Shown: one piece after another, positions 8,929-17,480 of the stretch | Layout of the letters: each line of letters opens with the position of its first letter | Position numbering within the stretch: the stretch's first letter is position 1 | Source of the DNA: Methylobacter sp. | GTDB taxonomy: Bacteria > Pseudomonadota > Gammaproteobacteria > Methylococcales > Methylomonadaceae | Assembly: GCA_023229605.1 (NCBI GenBank) | Contig: JALNYY010000008.1 | Location: 1 to 62,312 of the forward strand | Reading direction: 5' to 3' | DNA: 62,312 nt | Translations under genes and position numbers: made by a program | Notes under the pieces: model-generated | Seen by the model: the letters and a program-made list of their open reading frames with translations, nothing else | The model's database searches: none | What the model was told of the DNA's origin: nothing

Positions 8929-9540
8929 ATGAGCAAAATAAGCTTCACCGCCTGCCCCGAGTGCGATTTATTGCTTAACCCCGCCGCGCCTGTGGTGGGT
9001 GACAAGGCGCATTGCCCACGTTGCGGGTATTTGCTGCAACGGCCGCGCAAACAAAGCATCGAACGCACTTTTGCGCTGTCTATTGCAGGATTGATATTGA
9101 TGTTCCCGGCCAATTTGATGCCGCTGATCGGTATCAAAATGTTAGGCAATGCCAAAGACGGCACGTTGTGGTCGGGCGTGGTTGCGTTATTTGAAGAACA
9201 CATGTGGGGCGTTGCTATACTGGTATTTTTATCCAGCATTCTGTTCCCGCTACTGAACATTCTTTTATCGTTGCTGATCAGCGCGCATCTTTATTTTAAA
9301 AAGCCGAACCGGTATCTAGCGCACTGGATGCGCTGGCTGCAACATATCGATGAATGGGCGATGCTGGAAGTTTATATGCTGGGAATTATTGTCGCCTGCG
9401 TTAAACTCTCCGCCACCTCTGAACTTAAGTTCGGTTTTGGACTCTACGCGTTCGTGGCCTTGCTGATCGTAACCGGTATGCTGGCCAGCAGCCTGGATAA
9501 AGTTCTGTTCTGGCGGCAAATCGGACAATTAAGAAAATGA
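8929..9540 (+). CDS. pqiA: PqiA-domain membrane protein, first half
   Basis: The 203-residue protein has an N-terminal zinc-ribbon-like pair (CPECD at 9-13 and CPRCG at ~29-33) followed by about four hydrophobic segments, the PqiA/LetA domain. E. coli PqiA carries two such domains in one ~417-residue chain; here they are two genes overlapping by 4 nt (ATGA at 9537). PqiA sits in the inner membrane and works with the MCE protein PqiB and lipoprotein PqiC to move lipid between the membranes. This is the first gene of a tight four-gene operon. Confidence 0.88.
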   Translation: MSKISFTACPECDLLLNPAAPVVGDKAHCPRCGYLLQRPRKQSIERTFALSIAGLILMFPANLMPLIGIKMLGNAKDGTLWSGVVALFEEHMWGVAILVFLSSILFPLLNILLSLLISAHLYFKKPNRYLAHWMRWLQHIDEWAMLEVYMLGIIVACVKLSATSELKFGFGLYAFVALLIVTGMLASSLDKVLFWRQIGQLRK

Positions 9541-10148
9541 AATCCAACTCGACAGCCCTGACTCAAGGCTTTATCCGTTGTCATGATTGCGGCTGTTTAT
9601 CGAAACGGGCGGACAGAAACAGGCTTTGCCCGTTATGCGGAGGCCGGTTGCATCCCCGGCTGCCCAACAGCTTTCAACGCACCTCCGCATTACTGTTGAG
9701 CGCCTTCTGCCTGTATATTCCGGCCAATATTTTTCCGATCATGACCGTTACGAGCCTAGGCGCCGGTGAACCACACACTATTATCGGCGGCATTATTGCA
9801 TTAATCAAAGGCGGCATGATACCCATAGCCTTATTGGTTCTGGTCGCCAGTATTTTGGTGCCCTTGTTAAAACTGCTGGGGATCAGCCTGTTATTGCTCA
9901 ACGTTCATTATCGCTGGCAAGCCCATGCGGAAAAATGGACTATCATGTACCGGATTATCGCTTTTGTAGGCCGCTGGTCGATGCTGGATATTTTTATGAT
10001 TTCAATTCTTGTGTCTTTGGTCGATATGGGCGGTGTGGCGCAGGTTATCGCAGGCCCTGCCGCAACAGCGTTTGCTGCGGTCGTGGTATTGACCATGTTT
10101 GCCGCCAAAAGTTTCGATCCACGCTTAATATGGGATAACCAGCGCTAA
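9537..10148 (+). CDS. pqiA: PqiA-domain membrane protein, second half
   Basis: The 203-residue protein repeats the organisation of its upstream neighbour: CHDCG at 15-19 and CPLCG near 32, then four hydrophobic segments (LLLSAFCLYIPANIFPIMT being the first). Its start overlaps the previous stop as ATGA, and pqiB begins 1 nt after its stop, so the products are translationally coupled and probably form a heteromeric PqiA. It corresponds to the second PqiA domain of the fused E. coli protein. Confidence 0.88.
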   Translation: MKSNSTALTQGFIRCHDCGCLSKRADRNRLCPLCGGRLHPRLPNSFQRTSALLLSAFCLYIPANIFPIMTVTSLGAGEPHTIIGGIIALIKGGMIPIALLVLVASILVPLLKLLGISLLLLNVHYRWQAHAEKWTIMYRIIAFVGRWSMLDIFMISILVSLVDMGGVAQVIAGPAATAFAAVVVLTMFAAKSFDPRLIWDNQR

Positions 10149-10149
10149 A

Positions 10150-11733
10150 ATGAATGACTTTACCGACCCTTACGATGCTTCAGAAATAACCATCAATAAA
10201 AAGACCGAACTACCGCTGGTATGGCTCCTGCCGTTAATCGCCCTGCTGGTCAGCGGCTGGTTAATCGCCAAGTCCATTAATGAAAAAGGCCCGGTTATCA
10301 CGATCAGCTTCCCTACCGCAGAAGGTCTGGAAGTGGATAAAACCAAAATCAAATACCTGAATGTGGAAGTGGGCAAAGTCACCGCCATCTCCATCAACGA
10401 CGACTTAAAAACCATCCTGATTACCGCGCAAATGAACAGCACGGCAGACGGCTATTTGAACCAAAACACCAGCTTCTGGGTGGTGCGGCCCCAGGTCGGC
10501 TTGGGCGGGATTTCAGGACTGGGTACGCTGCTATCGGGGCCTTATATAGAAATCAAGCCGGGCGACGGTCCCAGCCAGCATCATTTTACCGGACTGACCA
10601 CCCCGCCCTTGCTGAAAAACAACGCGGAAGGTACGCATTTTATTCTGGAAACCAATAACCTGGGTTCCATGAAACCGGGAACCCCGATCAATTTTCACGG
10701 CATCATCGTCGGTGAAGTACTCAGCCACAAGTTATCCGATGAAGCCAATGCGATACGCTTAACCATTTTCATCAACAAGCCCTACGACCAGTTCGTCAGA
10801 AAAAACACCCGCTTCTGGATAGACAGCGGCGTCGATTTATCCGCCGGAGCCGATGGTTTTAAAGTCAGAACCGGGCCGTTGATTTCCTTGTTAAGCGGCG
10901 GCATTGCCTTTCGCGCCTCAGCGGAGGACACGATTGAAAATATCCAGCCTGAAAACAGCGTTTTTCCGCTTTACGATACCTATGACCTGTCGACCCGGAT
11001 TGTTTATCAAAACACCTTAAAATACGTCATGTATTTTAACGGTTCAGTACGCGGCTTAACCGTCGGTGCGCCGGTACAATTACGCGGCATTCCGATCGGC
11101 AAGGTCACCGACATCAATCTGGAACTGGACAAGAAGACCGCTGAAATTCACGTTCCGGTAACCGTGGAACTGGAACCGGAACGCATCAAAGAAATCAATA
11201 ACCAGACCAACATCAGCGATAAAGATATTATGGCCCAACTGATTAACAAAGGCCTGCGCGCACAACTGCAAACCGGCAGCCTGCTGACCGGACAACTGCT
11301 GGTCGATCTTGATTTTCACCCGAAAAGCAAGATTGTGTTGAGCGACAACAAAAGCGTCTATCCTGAGTTCCCGACCACCGCCAGCTCACTGGATCAATTT
11401 ACCCATTCCGCCAATATCATCATGGATAAAGTCGCTAAATTGCCGTTGGAAGACTTGACGATTGAGGCCAATAAAACCCTGCAATCATTGCAAGGCACGT
11501 CAAAGGCTGCAACCGGCATGCTGGTCACCGCCCAGGGAACGCTGGATACCGCCGACAAGACCATGAACTCGGCGCATCAGGTGTTAAATGCCTTGGAACC
11601 CGGTTCCACCACCCACTACGAACTGGAGCGGCTGCTGCAGGAACTTACCCAGGCGGCAAGTTCGGTCAAGCAACTGACCGACTATCTGGAACAAAACCCC
11701 AACTCATTAATTCGCGGCAAAAAAGAGCAGTAA
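10150..11733 (+). CDS. pqiB: PqiB, MCE-domain lipid transport protein
   Basis: The 527-residue protein has one N-terminal membrane anchor (LVWLLPLIALLVSGWLIAK, about 23-41) and then three MCE modules, starting near residues 48, 163 and 290 and each with a G-x-x-V-G-x-V-type turn (NVEVGKVTAI, HGIIVGEVL, GIPIGKVTDI). The C-terminal ~120 residues are predicted helical. Three MCE domains and this length match PqiB, not the seven-domain YebT/LetB. It is expected to form a hexameric periplasm-spanning tube for lipid passage. It begins 1 nt after pqiA and ends 2 nt before pqiC. Confidence 0.93.
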   Translation: MNDFTDPYDASEITINKKTELPLVWLLPLIALLVSGWLIAKSINEKGPVITISFPTAEGLEVDKTKIKYLNVEVGKVTAISINDDLKTILITAQMNSTADGYLNQNTSFWVVRPQVGLGGISGLGTLLSGPYIEIKPGDGPSQHHFTGLTTPPLLKNNAEGTHFILETNNLGSMKPGTPINFHGIIVGEVLSHKLSDEANAIRLTIFINKPYDQFVRKNTRFWIDSGVDLSAGADGFKVRTGPLISLLSGGIAFRASAEDTIENIQPENSVFPLYDTYDLSTRIVYQNTLKYVMYFNGSVRGLTVGAPVQLRGIPIGKVTDINLELDKKTAEIHVPVTVELEPERIKEINNQTNISDKDIMAQLINKGLRAQLQTGSLLTGQLLVDLDFHPKSKIVLSDNKSVYPEFPTTASSLDQFTHSANIIMDKVAKLPLEDLTIEANKTLQSLQGTSKAATGMLVTAQGTLDTADKTMNSAHQVLNALEPGSTTHYELERLLQELTQAASSVKQLTDYLEQNPNSLIRGKKEQ

Positions 11734-11735
11734 TT

Positions 11736-12332
11736 ATGGCAAATCGACTTTCAAAATGGCTCATCACATTTTCAACCGGAACCCTGCTCTCGGCATGCCT
11801 ATCAACGCCGCCCACCGATTTTTATGTGTTGGAACCGCTGAGCGAGCCGCCACCACTTTCAACGGCAACAGAAAAAAAGCGCCAGATCGGCATCGGTCCC
11901 GTATCCATACCCGCATTACTTGAGCGCAAACAAATTGTCACCCGGTTACCGGATAACAGCGTAAAAATCGCCGAGTTTCATCAATGGGCATCGCCTTTAA
12001 AAGATAATGTCGCACAAGTGCTGACTCATAATCTGGCAACGCTGCAAGCAGACGACCTGATCAGAGCCTATCCCTGGAGTGCATACGGAACGGTCGATTA
12101 TCGCATCATAATTGACATCATCAGATTCGACACCCACCCTGAAAAAACCGTAAATTTTGAAGCCCGCTGGGCGATAATGAATGAAAAAAACCATACCCTG
12201 GTAAGCAATGGCCATTCCAAAATTGAACATAAACTGGACGCCCCGTCCTACCCGTCCGCCGTCAAAGCACTCAGCAGGGTCCTTAGTGAATTCAGCCAGG
12301 AATTATCTCTGGCGCTGGACAAAATAAAGTAA
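11736..12332 (+). CDS. pqiC: PqiC outer-membrane lipoprotein
   Basis: The 198-residue protein has a lipoprotein signal peptide with lipobox LLSAC near residues 17-21, followed by STPPTDFYVLEPL, typical of the PqiC/YmbA family (ABC-type transport auxiliary). It should be lipidated at Cys and placed in the outer membrane as the docking partner of PqiB. It begins 2 nt after pqiB and is the last gene of the operon. No clear terminator follows; tRNA-Lys starts 80 bp downstream. Confidence 0.9.
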   Translation: MANRLSKWLITFSTGTLLSACLSTPPTDFYVLEPLSEPPPLSTATEKKRQIGIGPVSIPALLERKQIVTRLPDNSVKIAEFHQWASPLKDNVAQVLTHNLATLQADDLIRAYPWSAYGTVDYRIIIDIIRFDTHPEKTVNFEARWAIMNEKNHTLVSNGHSKIEHKLDAPSYPSAVKALSRVLSEFSQELSLALDKIK

Positions 12333-12412
12333 AGACCTTTGGCATGAACATTTTGTCCTTGGATTTACTCAAGAAATCCTTTAAAATCATCCCAGTTGTT
12401 AAATAAACAATT

Positions 12413-12488
12413 GGGATGTTAGCTCAGTTGGTAGAGCAGTGGACTCTTAATCCATGGGTCCAGGGTTCGAATCCCTGACGTCCCACCA
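12413..12488 (+). tRNA. tRNA-Lys (anticodon CTT)
   Basis: A 76-nt cloverleaf with acceptor arms GGGATGT and ACGTCCC, a D-arm AGCTCAGTTGGTAGAGC, anticodon loop CTCTTAA (anticodon CTT), T-arm containing GGTTCGAATC and an encoded CCA end. All stems pair apart from a G-T in the acceptor. It is followed directly by a strong intrinsic terminator. Confidence 0.96.
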
Positions 12489-12496
12489 ATAATATC

Positions 12497-12535
12497 AAGG
12501 TCTTACAGATTTATCGTTGTAAGGCCTTTTTTGTT
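12497..12535 (+). terminator. Intrinsic terminator of tRNA-Lys
   Basis: The stem AAGGTCTTACA / TGTAAGGCCTT has 11 bp with one G-T pair and a 10-nt loop, followed by a run of seven T residues. It lies 9 bp after the tRNA CCA end. Confidence 0.88.
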
Positions 12536-12960
12536 TTCAGCGCTATGTAACCCTGCTACCGCATTTACTCAATGGTGCGGCCAATCCCTCAATATTTAGC
12601 TGATACAAAACAGTTGCAACACTTGCCTGATATTCCAGACATAAATAAAGAATGCTTGCAGACATTCTCAACATCGGTGGTTTACGGCTCCCTCCATTGG
12701 AGAGGAATATTACCTGTTGCTTTGATTGCCGGGATTCAGCTAACAACCGACATTCAACAATTTCACAAAATCAACCCCAATTGCCCCCATCGATTATTAC
12801 AGTCCCGCTCCAACAATGCATTAGTTTAGTGCAGGCTGGCAGTCAAAAGCACTATTTTGATTCCATTTTTCGAAAGAATCCAGACCTACAATTGTTGGCT
12901 AATGATTGAAATAGCACGGCTGCCATGGGGCAGCAGGGGCGACCTAGTGATGCAGTCAAT
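12536..12960. other. Non-coding or decayed stretch after tRNA-Lys
   Basis: Only short frames are present (for example 12572-12829 and 12652-12909 on +) with no ribosome sites, no recognisable domains and mixed codon use. It could be decayed coding sequence, since sites next to tRNA genes often collect insertions, but I recognise no parent gene. Confidence 0.4.
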
Positions 12961-12963
12961 AAT

Positions 12964-12979
12964 TGGCATAATTAATGCC
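12964..12979 (+). promoter_or_regulatory. Possible sigma-54 promoter of the 30-aa membrane protein gene
   Basis: TGGCATAATTAATGCC has GG and GC elements in the exact -24/-12 spacing of sigma-54 promoters, about 70 bp before the ATG at 13050. The remaining bases are only a partial match to the consensus, so this may be chance. Confidence 0.3.
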
Positions 12980-13049
12980 TTTCTTAGATATTTATTGATT
13001 TTTGTATAAATCATACAGATTAAGGTTACTTTATTCAGGGGTAAATTCT

Positions 13050-13142
13050 ATGGACTTAAAATCTCTCGTTTTCACTGTAGTTATCTTTGCCGTCAATATT
13101 ATTCTTTTCTATGCAGCACTGGCTAAGTTATCGCTTGATTAA
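13050..13142 (+). CDS. Small single-pass membrane protein, 30 aa
   Basis: An ATG frame of 30 codons reads MDLKSLVFTVVIFAVNI followed by ILFYAALAKLSLD, almost entirely one hydrophobic helix with charged ends. An AGGGG ribosome site lies 8 nt upstream and a hairpin with terminator shape starts about 30 bp downstream, so start, stop and end of the transcript fit a real mini-gene. It is too short for usual gene callers. Function unknown. Proteins of this size often modulate a larger membrane complex, but nothing next to it indicates which one. Confidence 0.55.
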   Translation: MDLKSLVFTVVIFAVNIILFYAALAKLSLD

Positions 13143-13172
13143 TGGCGATGATTTGTTGTTGATAAACGCTAA

Positions 13173-13204
13173 AAGCCTCTCCGATACAAGAGGGCTTCTT
13201 TAAT
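13173..13204 (+). terminator. Hairpin terminator after the 30-aa membrane protein gene
   Basis: AAGCCTCT pairs with AGAGGGCTT (one bulged G) across an 8-nt loop and is followed by a broken T-run (CTTCTTTAA). It lies 31 bp after the stop codon. Confidence 0.5.
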
Positions 13205-13573
13205 GAAGAGACAAAAGGGCAGTTTCACAAAAAGTATACGGACTACCTAATGTTTTCATCGACTGTTCATTATAATCCCTATCTTGATTTAAAAAAATTT
13301 GACTGACACCGGAATAGGTCGATTTAAGGCAGTCATGACAACTGGAATCGGCCATCAAGAGTCTTGTTGCCAGCTTGTGAACGCCTGCTCCATTATTAAA
13401 GCCATCGTTCAGCATGCACTTAAAATGAAAAATTTACACCCAAAATGAAATTTAACGCGAAACTCCGCTGGAGAGTTGAGTTAGACTCGATAGTCTTATG
13501 CAAATGCAAGACCTGCCCTCAATTATTGTATGAGTGATTTTTAGGTATTGCTGATATTGTTGCCGGTTTTTGG
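13205..13573. other. Gap without a supported gene
   Basis: A 71-codon frame on the minus strand (13200-13415) overlaps the terminator, has no ribosome site and matches nothing I recognise. No clear regulatory signal is seen. The end of the deacetylase-like gene on the minus strand follows. Confidence 0.4.
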
Positions 13574-14626
13574 CTAGTCAACCATGTGTAAATCCGCTGC
13601 TCTACTGGCCTCATAGACGGTTGAAAAAATAATTTTTTCCTGATCTTTTAAGTCCAACAATTGTGCTTTGTTGTTATCAAAAAACTCAAATAAGCTATTT
13701 TTATATCTGAAAGGCCCCTCTTGATGGCAGCCAATATTGAGAAAAACAGGTTCATCACTGGTATCTGCAAGTTTAAGTGCATCCCCAAGGGCAGCAGTCA
13801 TATAAGCTTCCGACGTGTAGTCAGATAAACCACCGTTGTTTGGCATTTCAATGACACTCCGACTATTGGCAAATATTTTGTAGGGTTGTGTTGTTGGTAA
13901 AATAGCCTGCCTATTATTCCATTTCAATGAAAGTGTATTTTGATAAATGCCATTATCCTGTGGAATATATCCCCATAGACTTAGTATAAAATCAGTAATG
14001 CTATTGTTATCTCCGACAGTATCTTTTTTATTACCTAAACTGACTGTGCTAAAACCTTGGGAAAAAACAACAGGAGGTACTGCGGAGCAATCATAAAAGA
14101 AATCAGACTGCATCAACGCTGTTAATACGCCATCATTCGACATCCATCCCCCACAACGAAAGCCCTTAACGGTTAGCGGGTGCGGTAATTTCTGTTCCAG
14201 TAATGTTTTTGCTTTGGTGACAATCTTGATGATATTGGCTGTGGAATAAGCCCCAAGGGGTACCCCATGGCCGGAGGTATCATTGCCAAAAATGTCCATA
14301 TTGCCAAAGGTAGGATTTTCCACCAGAGGATCGACTTGTGCATTTTGAACAAGATCATACCAGCAATGCACATGCAAACCAATTTCATCTTTACCCCAGT
14401 CGATAGCTTTGGTGTTAGCAAGGACAGTTGTTGGATCTGCTGTACCATTTAGCCAATAGTTAGGCGTGATATAATGCGTCCATGGGATATCAAAGCCTAA
14501 CGCTTTAATTTTTTCACGTAATAAAACTAAACCTTCAAGGTTTTCAGCATAGTAAGGCGGCCCATCCTTATCAAATGTTCTACCTTCCCAATCAACAGTC
14601 ACTGATATATAGAGTGTTTGTGCCAT
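13574..14626 (-). CDS. Polysaccharide deacetylase/glycoside hydrolase-fold protein of unknown substrate
   Basis: The ATG at 14626 (MAQTLYISVTVDWEG) is chosen because GGAAGG lies 6 nt before it; the frame extends 10 codons further upstream, but those overlap the previous gene's stop. The resulting 350 residues show the pattern of the NodB-like seven-stranded barrel: ISVTVDWEG at the first strand, EIGLHVHCWYD near 90, GFRCGGW near 155 and FLNIGCHQEG near 290. The Asp and His residues at the strand ends could bind metal. No signal peptide is seen, so it is probably cytoplasmic. It begins 10 nt after the unknown gene upstream, so the two form an operon. The substrate cannot be told from the sequence. 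Confidence 0.6.
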   Translation of the reverse strand: MAQTLYISVTVDWEGRTFDKDGPPYYAENLEGLVLLREKIKALGFDIPWTHYITPNYWLNGTADPTTVLANTKAIDWGKDEIGLHVHCWYDLVQNAQVDPLVENPTFGNMDIFGNDTSGHGVPLGAYSTANIIKIVTKAKTLLEQKLPHPLTVKGFRCGGWMSNDGVLTALMQSDFFYDCSAVPPVVFSQGFSTVSLGNKKDTVGDNNSITDFILSLWGYIPQDNGIYQNTLSLKWNNRQAILPTTQPYKIFANSRSVIEMPNNGGLSDYTSEAYMTAALGDALKLADTSDEPVFLNIGCHQEGPFRYKNSLFEFFDNNKAQLLDLKDQEKIIFSTVYEASRAADLHMVD

Positions 14627-14636
14627 AAGTCCCTTC

Positions 14637-15068
14637 CTATGTACCTTTGGGGCCATAAATTTTTTGAATCGAGCTTGGCGTAATTTCCCCCGTTTGGGTT
14701 GTTGCTTTTAATTTCATTAACTCATCAAATAGTGCTTTGAGTGTCACGTTATCTTCTTTGGCGGTGCTTGGGGTAATAGTCCGATTGGTGTTGAGTTGCC
14801 CCATCTTCTGAATGGCAACATTTGACGCAATAATCGCATTGGTAATGTTAATTACTTCATCAATTGAAAGTACTGTGATAGGTATGTTATTAGATTGCTG
14901 CGAAAAAATTTCCTGTTTAAAGCTGTTATAGCTTTGCACAGCATTGACAGCAGTGATGGATTGCTCGCTATCGATAAATTGAAACTTTACCGAACTGTAA
15001 TCCTGACGTGCGTCAAGGTCATTAATGACCTTATCCAGTAAGATTGATATGTTGTTTTCTGTTTTCAT
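14637..15068 (-). CDS. Unknown 143-aa protein, partner of the deacetylase-like gene
   Basis: The open frame runs back to 15323, but the upstream 85 codons read like low-quality sequence. The ATG at 15068 (MKTENNISILLDKVIND) starts the part with good protein character. It is rich in Ser, Thr, Asn and Ile and predicted mostly helical, with no signal peptide, membrane helix or Cys. I recognise no family. A weak AGGT precedes the ATG, so the start is uncertain; a start at a codon encoding the hydrophobic stretch LKISSQFLLFIVLLG just upstream would add a membrane helix. It ends 10 nt before the deacetylase-like gene. Confidence 0.5.
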   Translation of the reverse strand: MKTENNISILLDKVINDLDARQDYSSVKFQFIDSEQSITAVNAVQSYNSFKQEIFSQQSNNIPITVLSIDEVINITNAIIASNVAIQKMGQLNTNRTITPSTAKEDNVTLKALFDELMKLKATTQTGEITPSSIQKIYGPKGT

Positions 15069-15526
15069 ACCTAGTAAGACGATGAACAACAGAAATTGTG
15101 AACTTATTTTTAAATATAAGTGTGCCCGGTTTAGTGTAGCCACATTATTCTGTCCACTCGCACAGCGCCGTAAAGCTACGAGACCCAGTCCGGCAACAAC
15201 ACAGGCTTTTAGGGCAATACACGGCTCAGTCAGGGCAGCGAGACCCGCCAGCAACAAGCATTGCCGGCATGCGCTGATAACAGGATTTTCGATTTGTTTA
15301 ACTGCGATGAACCATGAGCGCAATGCTCACGCCTTACTTACTCGTTGCCACGGTAGTGACGCTCAGACCGGTTAGGCTTTCGCTCGGCGATATATTCAGC
15401 CCATGCAATGCCCACTGTTACCGATTCTCGGGCTTTCTGACATACGATTTTTTTCAGTTTCGCAAGGCGACCTCATATAATGGGATAACCATTATTTACT
15501 GATTCGTTTTTCAATTCAAAGAGACC
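15069..15526. other. Gap upstream of kup
   Basis: No supported gene. On the minus strand the open frame reading LAGLAALTEPCIALKACVV has only faint resemblance to a C-terminal hydrophobic anchor and is likely decayed or chance. The region should contain the divergent promoters of kup and of the unknown two-gene unit, but I cannot place them. Confidence 0.35.
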
Positions 15527-17416
15527 ATGCAGACACAAACAAATACCCACGAACCCTCCGCCGGGTTTGCCGCTTTAATGCTCGGCGCGATTGGCGTCGT
15601 TTACGGCGACGTGGGCACCAGCCCACTGTACACCATGAAGGAGATTTTCAATGGCCCTCATGCTGTGCAAGCAACACCGGAAAATGTGTTGGGTATTTTG
15701 TCGCTGATTTTCTGGTCGCTAATCCTGGTTATCTCGATCAAATATGTGTTATTTGTGATGCGGGCCAACAACCATGGCGAAGGCGGCATCATGGCCTTAA
15801 TGGCATTGGCATTGCGTCACCGTAACCGACAGCGGCAGCGTAACATCATCATTGCGCTAGGCCTGTTCGGAACAGCGTTGTTTTATGGCGACGGCATTAT
15901 TACTCCCGCTATTTCGGTATTGAGCGCCGTCGAAGGATTGCAGGTTGCGGCCCCCGCTCTTCAGGCTTATGTATTGCCTGTCACCATCGCAGTGTTGATC
16001 GCCCTGTTCCTGTTTCAGAGCTACGGTACGGACAAAGTCGGCTTGCTGTTCGGCCCCATCATGATGGTGTGGTTTGGCGTACTGGGCGTACTGGGGTGGT
16101 TGAGCGTGCGGCAGAATCCCGATGTGTTGCAAGCGCTCAATCCGATATATGGCCTGCACTTTTTTCTAGCGCATGGCTGGCATGCCTTCATTGCGCTGGG
16201 TGCGGTGGTATTGGCGCTCACGGGAGCCGAAGCGCTTTATGCCGACATGGGGCATTTCGGCAAACGCCCCATTCAAGCGGCATGGTTCAGCATGATTTTA
16301 CCGGCTCTGGCGCTTAATTATTTCGGTCAGGGCGCGTTGATTCTGCGAGACCCGGCTGCCGTGCTGAATCCTTTCTATCTGTTAGCCCCCGAATGGGCAA
16401 TGTACCCTATGATAGGCCTGGCGACTGCGGCTACGGTCATTGCCTCGCAAGCGGTTATTTCCGGTGCGTTTTCCATCACCAGTCAAGCCATGCAGATGGA
16501 CTATATTCCGCGTATGCAACGGGTGCATACCTCTACCGAGGCCGCAGGTCAAATCTATGTGCCGGCCATGAACCGCATGTTATTATTGCTGGTAATCTGT
16601 ACGGTGCTCGGCTTCGGCTCTTCCGGCAATCTGGCGGCGGCTTATGGCCTTGCAGTGACCGGCACGATGATGATAACCACATTGTTGGCTCTGGTAGTCG
16701 CATTGGATAGCTGGCGTTGGTCACCTCTTTGGACCGGCGCACTCGTCACATTATTCCTGATAGTTGATGGCGCTTTCTTAGGTGCGAACCTTCTTAAAAT
16801 CCCTCAGGGCGGCTGGTTTCCACTTGTAGCAGGTACGATTCTGTTTTTCGTGATGTCCACTTGGCGACGCGGACGGGAGGTTCTTACCTATCATCTGCAA
16901 AAAGCGGCCATCTCGTTGACCGCGTTTATTGCCGACCTGGCTTTACATCCGCCGTTGGCCAGAGTTCCCGGAACCGCCGTCTATATGAGCGCACGCAATC
17001 TCAGTATGCCCCATGCCTTGCAGATTAATTTCGAGCATAACCAGGTGTTGCATGAACGGATTGTGCTGTTAACCATGTCTACAGTCGACATTCCCTCTAT
17101 CCCGGATCATGAACGCATCGACATTGACCAATTGGATCAGGGCTTCTACCGCGTCACTGCCCGTTATGGCTTTATGGAGCCGCCTAATGTGCCGCAGATA
17201 CTGCGTTTATGTAAATTAAAAGATTTAGATATTGACATAAACAGCGCGTCTTTTTTCATTGGCAGAGAAACGCTAATCCCGTCGAATAAACCGGACTTGA
17301 ACCCTTTGCAGGAGAAAATTTTCCTGGTTATGTTCAGAAATGCCTCATCCCCTATCCAGTTTTTTAAAATTCCGCCGGAACGCGTGATCGAATTAGGCGT
17401 ACAGTTTGAAATTTAG
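15527..17416 (+). CDS. kup: Kup-family potassium uptake protein
   Basis: The 629-residue protein is of the normal Kup length, with about 12 membrane helices in the first ~430 residues and a cytoplasmic C-terminal domain. The family signature GAIGVVYGDVGTSPLYT is at residues ~21-37. NNHGEGGIMAL near 85 and GDGIITPAISVLSAVEGL near 122 are also typical. It should bring in K+ with protons across the inner membrane. The gene ends 64 bp before trkA in the same direction, so both K+ genes may be transcribed together. Confidence 0.95.
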   Translation: MQTQTNTHEPSAGFAALMLGAIGVVYGDVGTSPLYTMKEIFNGPHAVQATPENVLGILSLIFWSLILVISIKYVLFVMRANNHGEGGIMALMALALRHRNRQRQRNIIIALGLFGTALFYGDGIITPAISVLSAVEGLQVAAPALQAYVLPVTIAVLIALFLFQSYGTDKVGLLFGPIMMVWFGVLGVLGWLSVRQNPDVLQALNPIYGLHFFLAHGWHAFIALGAVVLALTGAEALYADMGHFGKRPIQAAWFSMILPALALNYFGQGALILRDPAAVLNPFYLLAPEWAMYPMIGLATAATVIASQAVISGAFSITSQAMQMDYIPRMQRVHTSTEAAGQIYVPAMNRMLLLLVICTVLGFGSSGNLAAAYGLAVTGTMMITTLLALVVALDSWRWSPLWTGALVTLFLIVDGAFLGANLLKIPQGGWFPLVAGTILFFVMSTWRRGREVLTYHLQKAAISLTAFIADLALHPPLARVPGTAVYMSARNLSMPHALQINFEHNQVLHERIVLLTMSTVDIPSIPDHERIDIDQLDQGFYRVTARYGFMEPPNVPQILRLCKLKDLDIDINSASFFIGRETLIPSNKPDLNPLQEKIFLVMFRNASSPIQFFKIPPERVIELGVQFEI

Positions 17417-17480
17417 CCGATCATCGCGTCATTATTAATCAACGGTTTTATTAGACCATCTTCAATGCATTGATATAACA

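Noticed and set aside
15069..15323. N-terminal extension of the 143-aa gene with a hydrophobic LAGLAALTEPC stretch, considered as a PEP-CTERM-like anchor
   Set aside because: No PEP motif or Arg-rich end in the right order, and the segment lies upstream of the likely start rather than at a C terminus.
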